Shown: positions 10,498 to 20,670 of the stretch, one piece after another | Layout: every line of letters begins with the position of its first letter | How positions within the stretch are numbered: the first letter of the stretch is position 1 | NCBI GenBank assembly: GCA_002104935.1 | Contig: MCGT01000018.1 | Span: forward strand, 186,001-250,000 | DNA from: Hesseltinella vesiculosa | Lineage: Eukaryota > Mucoromycota > Mucoromycetes > Mucorales > Cunninghamellaceae | Direction of reading: 5' to 3' | DNA: 64,000 nt | Program-made: the position numbers and the translations under genes | Notes under the pieces: model-generated | Databases searched by the model: none | Seen by the model: only the letters and a program-made list of their open reading frames with translations | Told to the model about the DNA's origin: nothing

Positions 10498-12093
10498 AGC
10501 TTGATGCCTGGGGTAGTTTATGAGTCTGAATTTTATTTTATTTTTTTTTTTTGCCAGATCAACTGTATGCCTTCATTTATTTATTTTTTTGCATGTCCCT
10601 TTTTTCACTCTCTCGTTGCATGCCTCCACGAGGTTTTTTTTTCTTATGAATTGTATGCCCTCTACCTGTACAATAAAGCACTTATTCCATCCATCGAATG
10701 AAACCTCATTGTCGCACAACTTTAAAAGAAAAAGGTCAGCGGGGCATTCTATTTTATTATGTTTTGGGACTAACAACGTGGTGGCCAGCCACTCTTAGGG
10801 CACGGCTTTTTCCATTCGAATGTTCCATGGTGCACTCAGTAAAAAGCGCAGCAGTAAAAAAAGTGCGCCCCTTTTTTGGCATTTCTCAGTTGCTTGCGCT
10901 TTGACACTAGATCCAAATCCCTGGTGCCTTGTCCTTTTTTCAACAAAACAGATGGGATCAGGTAAAGAACGCACTACCCGATGGCTTCCCACTGTTGTAA
11001 ATCCTTGGAGGTTTTCTTTTCTTTTCGCACTGTTAAAGCACATAGGATGGGCATGACAGCCATCAGCGGATGACCACATCCAAGATGGCATGGCCGGCGG
11101 AGGTCCTCGGCGGTGTTTCAACCGTTCAGGGTCTGGGTTGAACAGAACTGGGTGCAAGGAAACCTATTTTTGGACTCTGACAACCTCCAAGACAACCCTA
11201 ATGCTTCCCAGGTTACCCGACGGATAGTTTTATATCCTGGTAAATGACTTGTCGAATAATAAATAAGGGTTCGGCTACGTGGATGGGCGTGTGGACCATG
11301 TCAATTTCATCAAACGCTTAGCACGTTGTCATGTGACATTTGTTTTTGGCCACCCCCTTATTCCTTGATGAAACAAATATACTCACCATGTTAACGAGTG
11401 GCGTTGTCGGCTTCATGACCCAAAAGGAAAGTAAAAAAAAAAACGGAACCCCCACAAACTTCGGCAGCATCAAGAAAATAAAAAAAACTCGTGGAAGGGG
11501 GACGAGGAAGGATCTCGTTTTCATATTTTCGATAAGCAATACTGAAGGCATGCTTTCAAGGAGTGGAGGAAGCGGACTCCCAAAAGGGGACACTGTTACA
11601 GGCTCATGAGACAGCCGAGATGGCGGAAGCTTGCACGCATGAGCAAGGCAAGGCTGCCCAGTGGGAACGAGTCTCCTTTTTTTTTTATGAGACTCATAGG
11701 TAACGTCAAAGAGAGTCTGCCCAGCAGCCTCATCTTCCTATTTGTACAACCGTTTCTCATCTGACACCTTACAGCTTTGGAGGTCAGAGGGGAAGAGATT
11801 GTGTGACATTGCATTACCAGGAATATGGCTATATCCATTTATTATGAATTTAAAATGGATCTTGCATTAGCCTTATTATCATTTATTGATGCTGGCGGGT
11901 TGATTGATTGAGCGAAAAGTGGGTGACAATGAAAAAAAAAGCACGAGTACCCTGAAATGACGCATGCGGAAAGAGGGAGGACGATTCTTGATTCACCCCT
12001 CGTACTTGATTTGTCTCCTCGCCCCTCTCTTTCTCTTTTTATTTTTTTCAGTTTTTTTTTTTTTTTTGGACTTCTTTTTCTTTTCCTTCAACA
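10498..12093. other. 1.6-kb intergenic region
   Basis: Begins with the 3'UTR of the HSF gene (AATAAAGC near 10673 is a likely polyadenylation signal). The rest has only short, unrelated open frames, and no tRNA B-box, repeat or transposon end could be recognised. Confidence 0.4.
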
Positions 12094-12561
12094 ATGAGTC
12101 CATCACAGCGTTCTTTTCCACCAGCACTGTCTCTTTCAGTAAGCAGTAGCTGTGCATCGAGCCTGAGGTCACCGTCACCCATTGAAGCGCAATACCAGGT
12201 AGATTGGAGCAGCTCTAGCCCACAGGACGTGGGGTCATCACCACACAACGAAAAATACCCACAACAGCCTTCCAGAGATCCAAAGGTTGCTTGTGACGAC
12301 GTCGCACCGATCGCATTTTCATCCCGTGATTCAGGAACCCCTTTTTTGACGTCCTGTCATTTGCCGCCTCCTAAAACGCCAGCCGGGACTCCTTGGCTGT
12401 CGCCCTGTCATCAGCGCTGGGGAGACTCTGAGCTTGCCATGGAGCTTGCCGACCTGCCCGTGCATCAACCCTCCTTGAAACGAAAACTACTCCACTGGCT
12501 TTGCAAACCTCGAGTCATACAACAAAAAAAATACCTACCATGGCTCGCTGCAAGCAAATAA
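12094..12561 (+). CDS. small Ser/Pro-rich hypothetical protein, 155 aa
   Basis: Single open frame from ATG (context CAACAATGA) after a long T-tract typical of promoters in this genome. The first half is Ser-rich with SP sites that could be phosphorylated. The C-terminus is basic and aromatic (KRKLLHWLCKP). It ends 106 bases before the TSR3 start on the same strand. No family recognised. Composition and promoter context favour a real gene, but it could be a chance frame. Confidence 0.45.
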   Translation: MSPSQRSFPPALSLSVSSSCASSLRSPSPIEAQYQVDWSSSSPQDVGSSPHNEKYPQQPSRDPKVACDDVAPIAFSSRDSGTPFLTSCHLPPPKTPAGTPWLSPCHQRWGDSELAMELADLPVHQPSLKRKLLHWLCKPRVIQQKKYLPWLAASK

Positions 12562-12666
12562 AAAACCCCACCATTTTATACCCATTCCTGTTAAAAAAGC
12601 CACTTTTTTCCCCGCCACTGCCCGCTGCACTTTTTTTTTCTTCTCTCTTCTCTTCATCCTTTCAGC

Positions 12667-13922
12667 ATGGGCCGACGTGCATTCCAACAACAAAGCTCGT
12701 AAGCCTATAAGGCATTGATGTGAATTGAACTCATGAATGGCTCTTTCCATTAGAAAAAAGTCCTCCCGCTACGAACGCTATGGCGTAGTCAGCGATGAAG
12801 GTAAGCCCAACGATCCACTTTTTTGCAAGCAAGCTCACCTTTTCCCAATGGCATAGAAACCGAATCGAGTATTCCCATGCCTGTTGTCATGTGGGTAAAG
12901 AGTCGATATTGATACAGCAAACGCATGAAAACGACAATCGCTCACGCCCTTCTGTAGGATTTTAAGCACTGCGATCCCAAACGATGCTCTGGCGTGAAGC
13001 TTGCCAAATGCAGAATGCTCAAAACCCTGAAAGTTGGCCAGCGATTCCGAGGCATTGTTGCTAGGTAATGGTCTCTCCTGCTTCAGCCTTTTGTATTGGA
13101 TGCTCACTTTTTATTTTTCCTTGACCATTTCAGTCCTGAAGGCAAGCAAGCCGTGTCACCCGCCGATCGTGCCACCGTCGAAGCTTACGGTGCTGGTGTC
13201 GTGGATTGCTCCTGGGCCAAACTAGACGAAGTCCCTTTTGCCAAAATTAAAGGGCCCACGGATCGATTGTGTAAAAAAAAAAAAAAAAAGTGCAAGCCGC
13301 CTTGATAGAAATGCGAAAACTGACGCCCTCCTTCCCCTCCTCAGTGCCTTACCTGGTTGCGACCAATCCTGTGAATTATGGCAAGCCGTGGAAGCTGAAT
13401 TGTGCCGAGGCTCTGGCTGCAATTTTTTATATCACTGGGTTCCCTGAGCATGGGGAAGAGCTGCTTTCGAAATTCAAATGGGGCCACGCTTTTTACGAAG
13501 TCAACGCGTAACGTGAAAAAAAAAAGAAAAAAGAAAAAGCGAACATTTTGACGCCTCCTTCCCATAGTGGCCTTTTGAACCGATATGCCAAATGCAAAGA
13601 CTCAACCGAGGTCGTGCAAGTACAAAATGACTACCTTGCTTCACTGGAAAAGAAAAAGGACGCCTCTGACGAAGAAGAGAACAGCGATGAAGACGAAGAC
13701 GATTTGCTCTTCCACAATCCCAATCGACAAACAGCCTTTACTGCATATGATTCGGACGATGATGAAGACGACGAAGAAAGCGACGAAGAAGAAAGCGATG
13801 AGGAAGAAGACGATAATGAGGACGAAGATGACGAACATGATGAAGACAAAGAAAGCAGTGTTGACCAACATGCCTCCAAGGTGATTGTAGACAAGCTAGG
13901 AAATACCCACATCGTTGCATAA
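12667..13922 (+). CDS. TSR3: 18S rRNA aminocarboxypropyltransferase Tsr3, 292 aa
   Basis: Seven exons: 12667-12698, 12754-12800, 12857-12894, 12958-13064, 13134-13270, 13345-13507 and 13568-13922. Key blocks are [74 protein letters not shown] and [13 protein letters not shown]. These are the conserved Tsr3 signature. Tsr3 transfers the aminocarboxypropyl group of S-adenosylmethionine to the hypermodified pseudouridine of 18S rRNA, a late cytoplasmic step in 40S maturation. Residues about 205-280 are an extreme Asp/Glu/Ser tail; yeast Tsr3 also has a low-complexity tail. The 38-nt third exon is easily missed. Confidence 0.95.
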
Positions 13923-15151
13923 GCATTTTACCTGAACTGCGATCATGTCACCCCGCCTAGACCTCACCTGTCCAATCACTATTTTTTATTTTTTATTTTT
14001 TTGAGGCAATAAACTCATTCAGAAGACTAGTCTACTCCCCTTTTAGCTATTACCTTTTATTTCTCGGTCATCCGCCTGTTTCTAGCCATGTGTCAAGTGG
14101 GGGAGCGTTTGGTTGCTACCCCGTACTGAATTTTTGCCGTGCATTGTTGGGTTACGGTGTGTTGGCGTTCCTCGAAGATTTCGTCCATTTGGGACTTGTC
14201 GAAAGCTGTAGACAGATGATCGCGGCATGGGTCTTTATTGACCGAGGACATGATTTGCCTCAAATACCTTGTGCCATTGTCTGTGCGTTCACGCTCGAAG
14301 CACCGCTAAAACATGTCTACGCATTTGGCCATGACAAGGCGTATATGTTGCAGGGCACTCTTGAGCCATTGGGCTACAATGATGCTTGCACGAGCCTATG
14401 TCGATCGACAAAGGCGTCGGCCACAGCTAACATGAGGTTGCTGATAGCAGGATGGTAGTCTGGGCGAAGGATCTCAGTCAAGCAGCGAGAGCCAGGAGAG
14501 AACAGCTTACGGGACGACGTGTGCTGGCGGTCTCGTTGCCGATTGGCATCGTAGGGCGGTTCTGCCGGTTACGAAGTTGACACTCATCGGCGTGGCTGGT
14601 CATAAGAGCATTTCCGTGATCAGGGTAAGTGCCGAAGGTTGTTTCAAGGAGATTTGATCAGATGATGTCTGAGAAGCGATGTTGTTGGGATTGGATGGCT
14701 GCTATGCTTGCCTATTACAGTGGCTGTTGACGGCGATCAGTAGTTCGTTCCAGGGTTGAGGATGTGCAAAGGACAATCGGTTCTTTTGCACTTCTTGTTG
14801 GGTAGTTGGACCCTATGGATTAAACCTAAAGGTTATAGGGATCCTGCAAAAAAAAATAAAAGAATGTTAAAGATTCAGGCCGTCCTAATGATGTTGTCTG
14901 TAGTAATGAAATCTTCTAACTGACCTTGCTAAGGAGTTGGTAGCCAGGTATGGATCATCATGTCAGTCTAAACGGTGTTATCGTTGAAGAAGAAGAAAAG
15001 AAGCACCCGCAGCCTTGGCGATTTTACAAGAAGACCCGCCAATGACAGCTGTCGGGGTTAGGCAGCGCAATTTCAGTAAAGCTTTTGAATTTTTTTTTCC
15101 TTTGAAAGCTTTCTTTTTTTCTTTCTCTTTATTCACCCCCTTGAATCCGAC
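13923..15151. other. 1.2-kb intergenic region upstream of RPL18
   Basis: The left end is the 3'UTR of TSR3. A 122-codon open frame at 14090-14458 and antisense fragments over 14400-14600 look faintly coding, but neither can be assigned or extended. GGGGTTAGG at 15054-15062 resembles the telomere-like boxes found in some fungal ribosomal protein promoters. The last 60 bases before the RPL18 ATG are pyrimidine-rich. Confidence 0.4.
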
Positions 15152-15975
15152 ATGGTATGTTCTAGGCTAATGATAGGAAACAACAACGTGATGATGACCA
15201 TCATCAGCAGAGGAGCGATTGATAGAAAGGATGATCATGAACAATAGTCCTGGATGGATGGATGGATGCAAAAAAAAAATGGAATTTGGCGAGCGATTTT
15301 GTCCATGAATGAGATCACTAACTTGGGTTTTTTATTCTTGCATTGTAGGGTATCGACATTAAAAAGCATCACGTTAAGAACACCAACCGCACCACTCCCA
15401 AGTCTGACAATGTCTACTTGAGCTTGTTGGTCAAGGTAAATGAAATGAGATGGCTGATGGGGGCTCAGCAGGCGAACATAGGACTCACCTGGTTTTCATG
15501 ATAGTTGTACCGTTTCCTCGCTCGCCGCACCGATGCCAACTTCAACAAGGTTGTGTTGAAGCGTTTGTTTATGTCTCGTGTGAACCGTCCTCCCGTCACT
15601 GTGTCCCGTTTGGCCAAGTACACCGCCCAACACAAGGATGTGGCTGGTAAGACCTTCGTGGTTGTTGGTACCGTCACCGACGACTCCCGTCTCTTGGAAG
15701 TGCCCAAGTTGTCTGTTGCTGCTTTGCACGTCACCAAGACCGCCAAGGCCCGTATCTTGAAGGCTGGTGGTGAAATCTTGACCTTGGATCAATTGGCTCT
15801 CCGTGCCCCCACCGGCTCCAACACCGTCCTTGTCCGTGGTTCCAAGAACAGCCGTGAAGCCGTCAAGCACTTCGGCATGGGTCCCCACAAGAACAAGAAG
15901 CCCTATGTCCGTTCCAAGGGCCGCAAGTTCGAAAAGGCCCGTGGTAAGCGTGCTTCCCGTGGTTTCAAGGTGTAA
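15152..15975 (+). CDS. RPL18: 60S ribosomal protein L18 (eL18), 186 aa
   Basis: Exon 1 is only the ATG (15152-15154). Exon 2 is 15349-15435 and exon 3 is 15505-15975. The protein starts [13 protein letters not shown] and ends in a Lys/Arg-rich tail ([16 protein letters not shown]), the usual eL18 sequence and length. Codon use in exon 3 is strongly biased (GTC, ACC, AAG, CGT), as expected of a highly expressed gene. Splicing directly after the start codon is common in fungal ribosomal protein genes and links expression to intron removal. Confidence 0.97.
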
Positions 15976-16365
15976 AGTAGCCTCTTTCGTTTACACCTGG
16001 TTTTCAACCTCACTTCCCTATTCTCGACGCTCTTCTTTCCAAACCTCGAACCCTTCCCTCGCTTCCCTTTTTTTTTCGTTTGTTACAAATAAACGATCAT
16101 CTAAACAAAGTTAGACACGTCCAAACGACCTTTGCATTTGCTTTAAAGAGTAAAGGTGGTTGTGCATGCAACGTCATCCGGGCTTGAAGTTGCGGTGGAC
16201 GGGCAGTTCTATGATGACCGACTCCTCTCGCTTCAGCTCAACTGCAGCTCAGCGTGAATGGCCAGAAAAGGCTGAACAATCTTCATTACCAAAGTATGCC
16301 AATATTACGCTGGCAAAATAAAAGGCGGCCAATTTTAAGCCAGAAAAAGAGAATAGAAAGGTTGA
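15976..16365. other. 3' flank of RPL18 and left edge of the transposon nest
   Basis: AATAAACG near 16089 is a likely polyadenylation signal. From about 16250 the sequence holds a decayed match to the 40-bp repeat found at 20229 (GCTGGCAAAA near 16310; GGCCAATTTTAAGCCAG near 16327). Disturbed transposon sequence therefore begins before the first clear inverted repeat. Confidence 0.45.
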
Positions 16366-16530
16366 GAATGAGGAGTTTCAGAGAATACACGGACAAAAAT
16401 GTTACACTGGGCTTGGAATCGTCCAATAAAATGGATTTTCTGTTTTTGGAATTTTCATCTAACATCACCCATCCGGGACTCAAACCCGGATGCAAAAAAA
16501 GGGAGAGGCTGAAAAAAACATTTTTTTTTT
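16366..16530 (+). repeat. left terminal inverted repeat of MULE 1
   Basis: Matches the reverse complement of 20045-20226 and also 25945-26060. It is slightly shortened relative to those copies: a segment between CATCCGGG and CTCAAACCCGG is missing. Confidence 0.85.
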
Positions 16531-16569
16531 CTTCTTCAACAGCTTTATTACTTTATAATGTGACGCTCG

Positions 16570-19500
16570 CTAAGGCAAATAGAACGTGTTTCTATTATTG
16601 CCCCTCCATGTTCTAGGCGTATTGTTAGCTCGCCTAGCTCGCTGCACGTCAGCCAAGTACTGATCTAAATCGGTGGCGATAGCTTCATCAAAACGAACAA
16701 TCTGCTCCGCTGACATCACTTCACGGTAGCTTTGTGACAAAGCTTCAAGGTGACTGGCTGCCTCAGTAATCCCTTGGTCGAGCTGTCGTACCGTGTAGAC
16801 CTTGCACCAATGCGCGATTCGACATCTTGAAGGGCATTGCGGCCCGGCGATCCTCATCCAAAGCTTGTAGCTCTTCTTGGGCAGTTTGGCGCTCTTGGAG
16901 ATATACACGCTGTGCTTGTCTTATGTCTCTCATGGATTGTTCTAGGTGTTGAACAGTCTCTCCTGTGGTAGGTAATCTAGGGTGGAGTTGAAGACGGCGT
17001 CTTGTAGAAGTGCGAGGCATGTCATCGTCACTTTCACCAATGGTAATAAAGTCTGGGTGTTGTCGGTCAGTTAAATTGCTCGGCGAAGTCGCCAATGCTC
17101 GGGGTCGGCGGCGCGGTACGAACAAAACATCACCATCGATATTGGGCGACGTTAGAGTATGATGTGGTGGAGGCTGAAGAGGTGATGAAGACTGTGATCT
17201 AGGGATTGGCACAGGCTGAGGACGGGGTGGTTGCGGTAGGGCAGAAAAGTCGATAGGTGGAGATCTTGGCCGGGACAACTCGGGGTTTGCAGCAGGATCA
17301 ACGACGAGGTTTGGCTCAAAAACAGGGAGCGGTGTGAATGGAGCGGCTTCCTCACTCTAAAAAAAAATTAACCTTCGCAAATATATTTTTGCTCATATCT
17401 TTGCCGTACATGAATAAGTTGGATATATGGAGGAGCCTGCTTCCTTGTAATCAGGTATCTGCGAGGCTGTAACAATCCTACGCTGTTACCATATCCGTGG
17501 CCTCCGTTGACAAGATGCTTGCAGAGGAGAAAGCGGTTGTGAATAAAGTATGGGCAGCTGCATACCCAACGCTCAACATCCACTTGGTACAACTCATTTC
17601 GATCATCATCAATTTGGAGGTCATTAAGCTTTCTCCATTCAGCCCTAAATTCATTTTCCCAAGACGGCACAACTCGTCTCTCAGCAACCTTTTGGTTAAA
17701 TGATAGGATAAGTCTTCGACATTGCCTTGAAATCATAATAAAAACCAAATAGTCTGTTCTTGGTCGATTGTGATGATGCAGGTGGATCCTTGATAAAGAA
17801 GAAGTGTTAGGCCCTACACTGGAAAGTGATAGTTTTATTTTTAAAGAAGAAAAAATAACCTTTTTAAGACGCGCCAGTGTGCCTCAACGAGCATCGTTGT
17901 TTTGCCAGCGGGAATTTCATCTCTTGCACTTCTTGCCCACTTAACCCATTGAACCTCAGTGTACCAATGGCTGTACAAGTAGATCCATACAAACAATAAA
18001 TTTTGACTATGGCAAAAATCATAAATTTGTTGTGTAGCAAACTCCTGAATTTCGGCTGAAGTGAAGGTGCGCGCTGGGCCAGAAATTTAAATAAACCATG
18101 AAAGACTGTCCAAATTTGGTAAGTCACCCGTTGATTTTTTTTTTTACCATCGTTCATGAAAATCGGAATGAGGTGGTGGAGGTTGCTATGTTTTTCGATC
18201 ATTTCGGCAATTTGTTTTCTGAAGGATTTACTGCAAAGCATCCCTGTGGTAGCGGTTTGGTAATCTTGTCGCGTAAAATTGACGTCGACGAATGAGAATT
18301 CAGCGTGCGCTTGGGCAGGATTGTAATTGCGAAACAGCACGGCTCCTCTTGTTGGCTTTGAAAGGTATAATTCGACTGCTCTCTTGATGTGCCAGATACA
18401 CAGTCTAAGTGTCCGTTCGCCGAAGACGTTCAGAATCGCAGTGAGCTGGCCACTGTCTTTGTCACTGAATAAAAAACGAGGGCGAAGTCCATGCTGGTCT
18501 TTTAGAGTTCGCAGGAACTGCTCAATTGCATTGACACGGTAGGGGGTCAAGCTGTCTTCACGCTCATGGTCATCAGAGTTCTCACCAAGAGGTGCGGCTG
18601 GTGTTGGGCGCTTTACAAGAAGGTAAGCAACGGGGAATCCAGATCCTCTAATATTGGCAATTAAGCCAAAGAGCTCGTACATTTCTCGATTGGTTTTGAA
18701 TGTAGAGTCGATATGGAACTCTGTTATTTCTTCAGAGCGTTCGCCGATGCAAACGGAAAGGAAGGGTGTGAAGAAACTGAAGTACTCGTTATCGCCATCA
18801 TCGCTGAAAAGTAGCTAAATAACACCGAGAGAATAAAATGAATCACCGTCGTCCCCATATCCGTCGCTGCACAATTGCAGTAATTCTCTCTCTCTCTCTC
18901 TCCTTTTTTTTTCTTGGGTACGCAACTGCACAAGCCGCTGCGCAGATCGCAATGGCGAAAGTCCTTCCGTCTGATATTACCTGGTTAATGGCTGTCTATG
19001 CCAGTAGTAAACCTGATAGTAGGTCAGGCCAGCATCAGGAAAGTGCTCAGAAGCATTGTTGTACACGTCAACGGCGTCACGGCTGGGAGCTGCGCTATGA
19101 ATGTACCGCCTAACTTCAGGGTCGACGGAGCGGCGGTGTGACGATTGCAAAAGGGGGTGGTTGCAGTCATCATGTCGCAAAGTACAATGGATCCAACGGT
19201 GGCGAACGTCCACAAAACCAATAAGCCGACCACGGCAATCGTGAGTCACAATCCTATCATGCAATCGTCGAAGCTCAGACTCTACAAGTTTAAAAGCGCA
19301 AAGTATTATTTCCGATTTACTACGCGTACCCAGCATTGCCACATTTACCTGGGATTTGTTGTGGAAAGTCGCTTGAGTTTCTACAGGATGCGTAAAAGGC
19401 AATAGCAGAGCGTCTTGAAGGATCATGGATCAGCTTCAAATAAAACTCGAAGCCTGATACATCAAAGAAGTGCACAATAAAACGACGCATGATCTCACCA

Positions 19501-19883
19501 ACTGGCATGTCGACAAGGTTGCTTGGAAGGTGCATATTGATCGGTAGGGAAGGATTATGACGGAATTGGGAGTAAAACTCATCCAGCTCATCCCAGTTTA
19601 TCATTGCTTCTGGTGGGGGGGATCTTTGCTGGGTGCCACTGTTTCGGCAACGGATACAAGTGAGATACCAGCATCTGCGTCCTTCAAAATGAACTAAAGG
19701 CCGTTTACACTTGCAATCGCTACAGCGAACGAAGGGTGCTGGCGCAGTAACTGCAGGATCTGCTGGCTCCAAACGAGGGTGGGGTTCGGATATTGGAAAC
19801 CTGTAACTGGTTTCCGCGTTTTGCCTTGCAATAAAGTTTTCAATTGAGGAATTCACAAGGCGGCTAAGACTGCGGGATGACAT
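16570..19883 (-). pseudogene. MULE 1 transposase, disabled
   Basis: Start at 19883 (MSSRSLSRL). In order: a Cys-rich module (CSDCKCKR ... CIRCR), a DDE transposase core (IRGSGFPVAYLLVKR, FSDKDSGQ, LCIWHIKRAVE), a SWIM finger (CSCPYFIHNRFLLCKH, about 17540-17590) and a Pro-rich then coiled-coil tail. Compared with element 2, a codon that is TAC there is TAA here (18977-18979), and a 4-base loss near 16837 shifts the frame in the tail (ALDEDRRAAMP). Either change alone would prevent full-length protein. Intron positions agree with element 2. Confidence 0.85.
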
Positions 19884-20044
19884 GCTGTAATAAATTGGGA
19901 AACAAGATATTAATACAGCATAAAAATAAATAGAGCGGTTATTATGTGAGCTCATACTACAGCTTACATAATAAAGCAACTAGTACGATTGACAAAAAAA
20001 GGAAGAAAATATTATACAGTAGTAAAGCTGTTGAAGAAGAAGAA

Positions 20045-20226
20045 AAAAACAAAAATGTTTTTTCAGCCTCCCCTTTTTTTTGCATCCGGGTTTGAGTGAG
20101 GATAGAGAGACATGAACCCGGATGGGTGATGTTAGATGAAAATTCCAAAAACAGAAAATCCATTTTATTGGACGATTCCAAGCCCAGTGTAACATTTTTG
20201 TCGTGTATTCTCTGAAACTCCTCATT
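20045..20226 (-). repeat. right terminal inverted repeat of MULE 1
   Basis: Reverse complement of the left repeat. Its inner part carries an extra GGTTCATGTCTCTCTATCCT (read on the minus strand) that is also present at the right end of the palindrome near 26060-26080. Confidence 0.8.
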
Positions 20227-20228
20227 CA

Positions 20229-20430
20229 AATAGGAAATGGCCAGGTGGCCACTTTAAGCTGGCATAAGCGGAGGAAGTGGCCAGGTGGCCACTTTTTAAG
20301 CTGGCAAAAGCGGAGGCCAGGTGGCCACTTTAAGCTGGCAAAAGAAGAGGAAGTGGCCAGGTGGCCACTTTTAGCTGGCATAAGCGGAGGAAATGGCCAG
20401 GTGGCCACTTTTTAGCTGGCAAAAAAAAAA
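20229..20430 (+). repeat. tandem array, five units of about 40 bp, GTGGCCAC/GGCCAGGTGGCC motif
   Basis: Each unit reads roughly GGAGGAAGTGGCCAGGTGGC followed by CACTTTTTAAGCTGGCAAAA, with small variants. One unit lacks the GAAGT before GGCC. The core is a near-palindrome (TGGCCA-GG-TGGCCA). An open frame through the array encodes only repeats and is not a gene. Subterminal arrays like this are often transposase-binding sites; that is an inference. Confidence 0.85.
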
Positions 20431-20436
20431 AATGAT

Positions 20437-20445
20437 TTGAATGAG
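20437..20445 (+). repeat. 9-bp target site duplication, left copy (TTGAATGAG)
   Basis: Identical to 24460-24468. Nine bases is the usual Mutator-family duplication. Removing 20446-24468 restores the sequence continuous with the right arm of the palindrome. Confidence 0.95.
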
Positions 20446-20585
20446 AAATAAACGAGGAGGTTCAGAAAATTCACGGATACAGACGTTACACTGAGCCTGG
20501 GATTGTCCAATAAAATCATTTTTCTGTTTTTGGAATTCTCATCTAACGTCACCCTAACCCGGATACAAAAAAAAAAAAAAATGGG
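20446..20585 (+). repeat. left terminal inverted repeat of MULE 2
   Basis: Pairs with 24319-24459 in inverse orientation, apart from differences in the A-run near the inner end. About 140 bp, long as expected of Mutator-like elements. Confidence 0.9.
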
Positions 20586-20670
20586 GGGTGGGGTGAAGGC
20601 TCATCCTTTTCTGGAAGCCACAAGATAGAATCACTCTTTTTTTTTCTTTTCACATCACTATTTCTTTAAT

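Larger units (their letters stand above)
16366..20226 (-). mobile_element. Mutator-like element 1 (MULE), 3.86 kb, inactive
   Basis: Bounded by long inverted repeats. The left one starts GAATGAGGAGTTTCAG at 16366 and the right one is its reverse complement ending at 20226; they match for well over 100 bp, including a stretch about 60 bp in that reads CCAATAAAATGGATTTTCTG. Inside is a minus-strand transposase gene with a MULE DDE domain and a SWIM zinc finger. No 9-bp target duplication is visible (AAAGGTTGA against AAATAGGAA), so one end has probably been rearranged. The right end runs straight into the 40-bp repeat array and the palindrome. Confidence 0.85.

Noticed and set aside
11041..11160. 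Search for tRNA genes in the 10.5-12 kb gap
   Set aside because: GC-rich patch with a GGGTTGAAC string, but no A-box/B-box pair or cloverleaf could be drawn.
14090..14458. 122-codon open frame upstream of RPL18
   Set aside because: No recognisable motif, no credible start context, and no extension by splicing. The opposite strand looks equally coding.
15155..15348. Possible C/D snoRNA in RPL18 intron 1 (GTGATGATG near 15188)
   Set aside because: A C-box-like string is present, but no D box (CTGA) or closing stem was found.
16357..16365. Target duplication for MULE 1
   Set aside because: The left flank AAAGGTTGA does not match the right flank AAATAGGAA at any nearby offset tried.
20203..20415. 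Open frame encoding repeated peptides across the 40-bp array
   Set aside because: The frame exists only because the repeat unit lacks stops. There is no promoter, start context or family similarity, and the same applies to 25679-25952.
20229..20430. CRISPR-like look of the array
   Set aside because: Units are contiguous with no unique spacers, the setting is a fungal transposon nest, and there are no cas genes.
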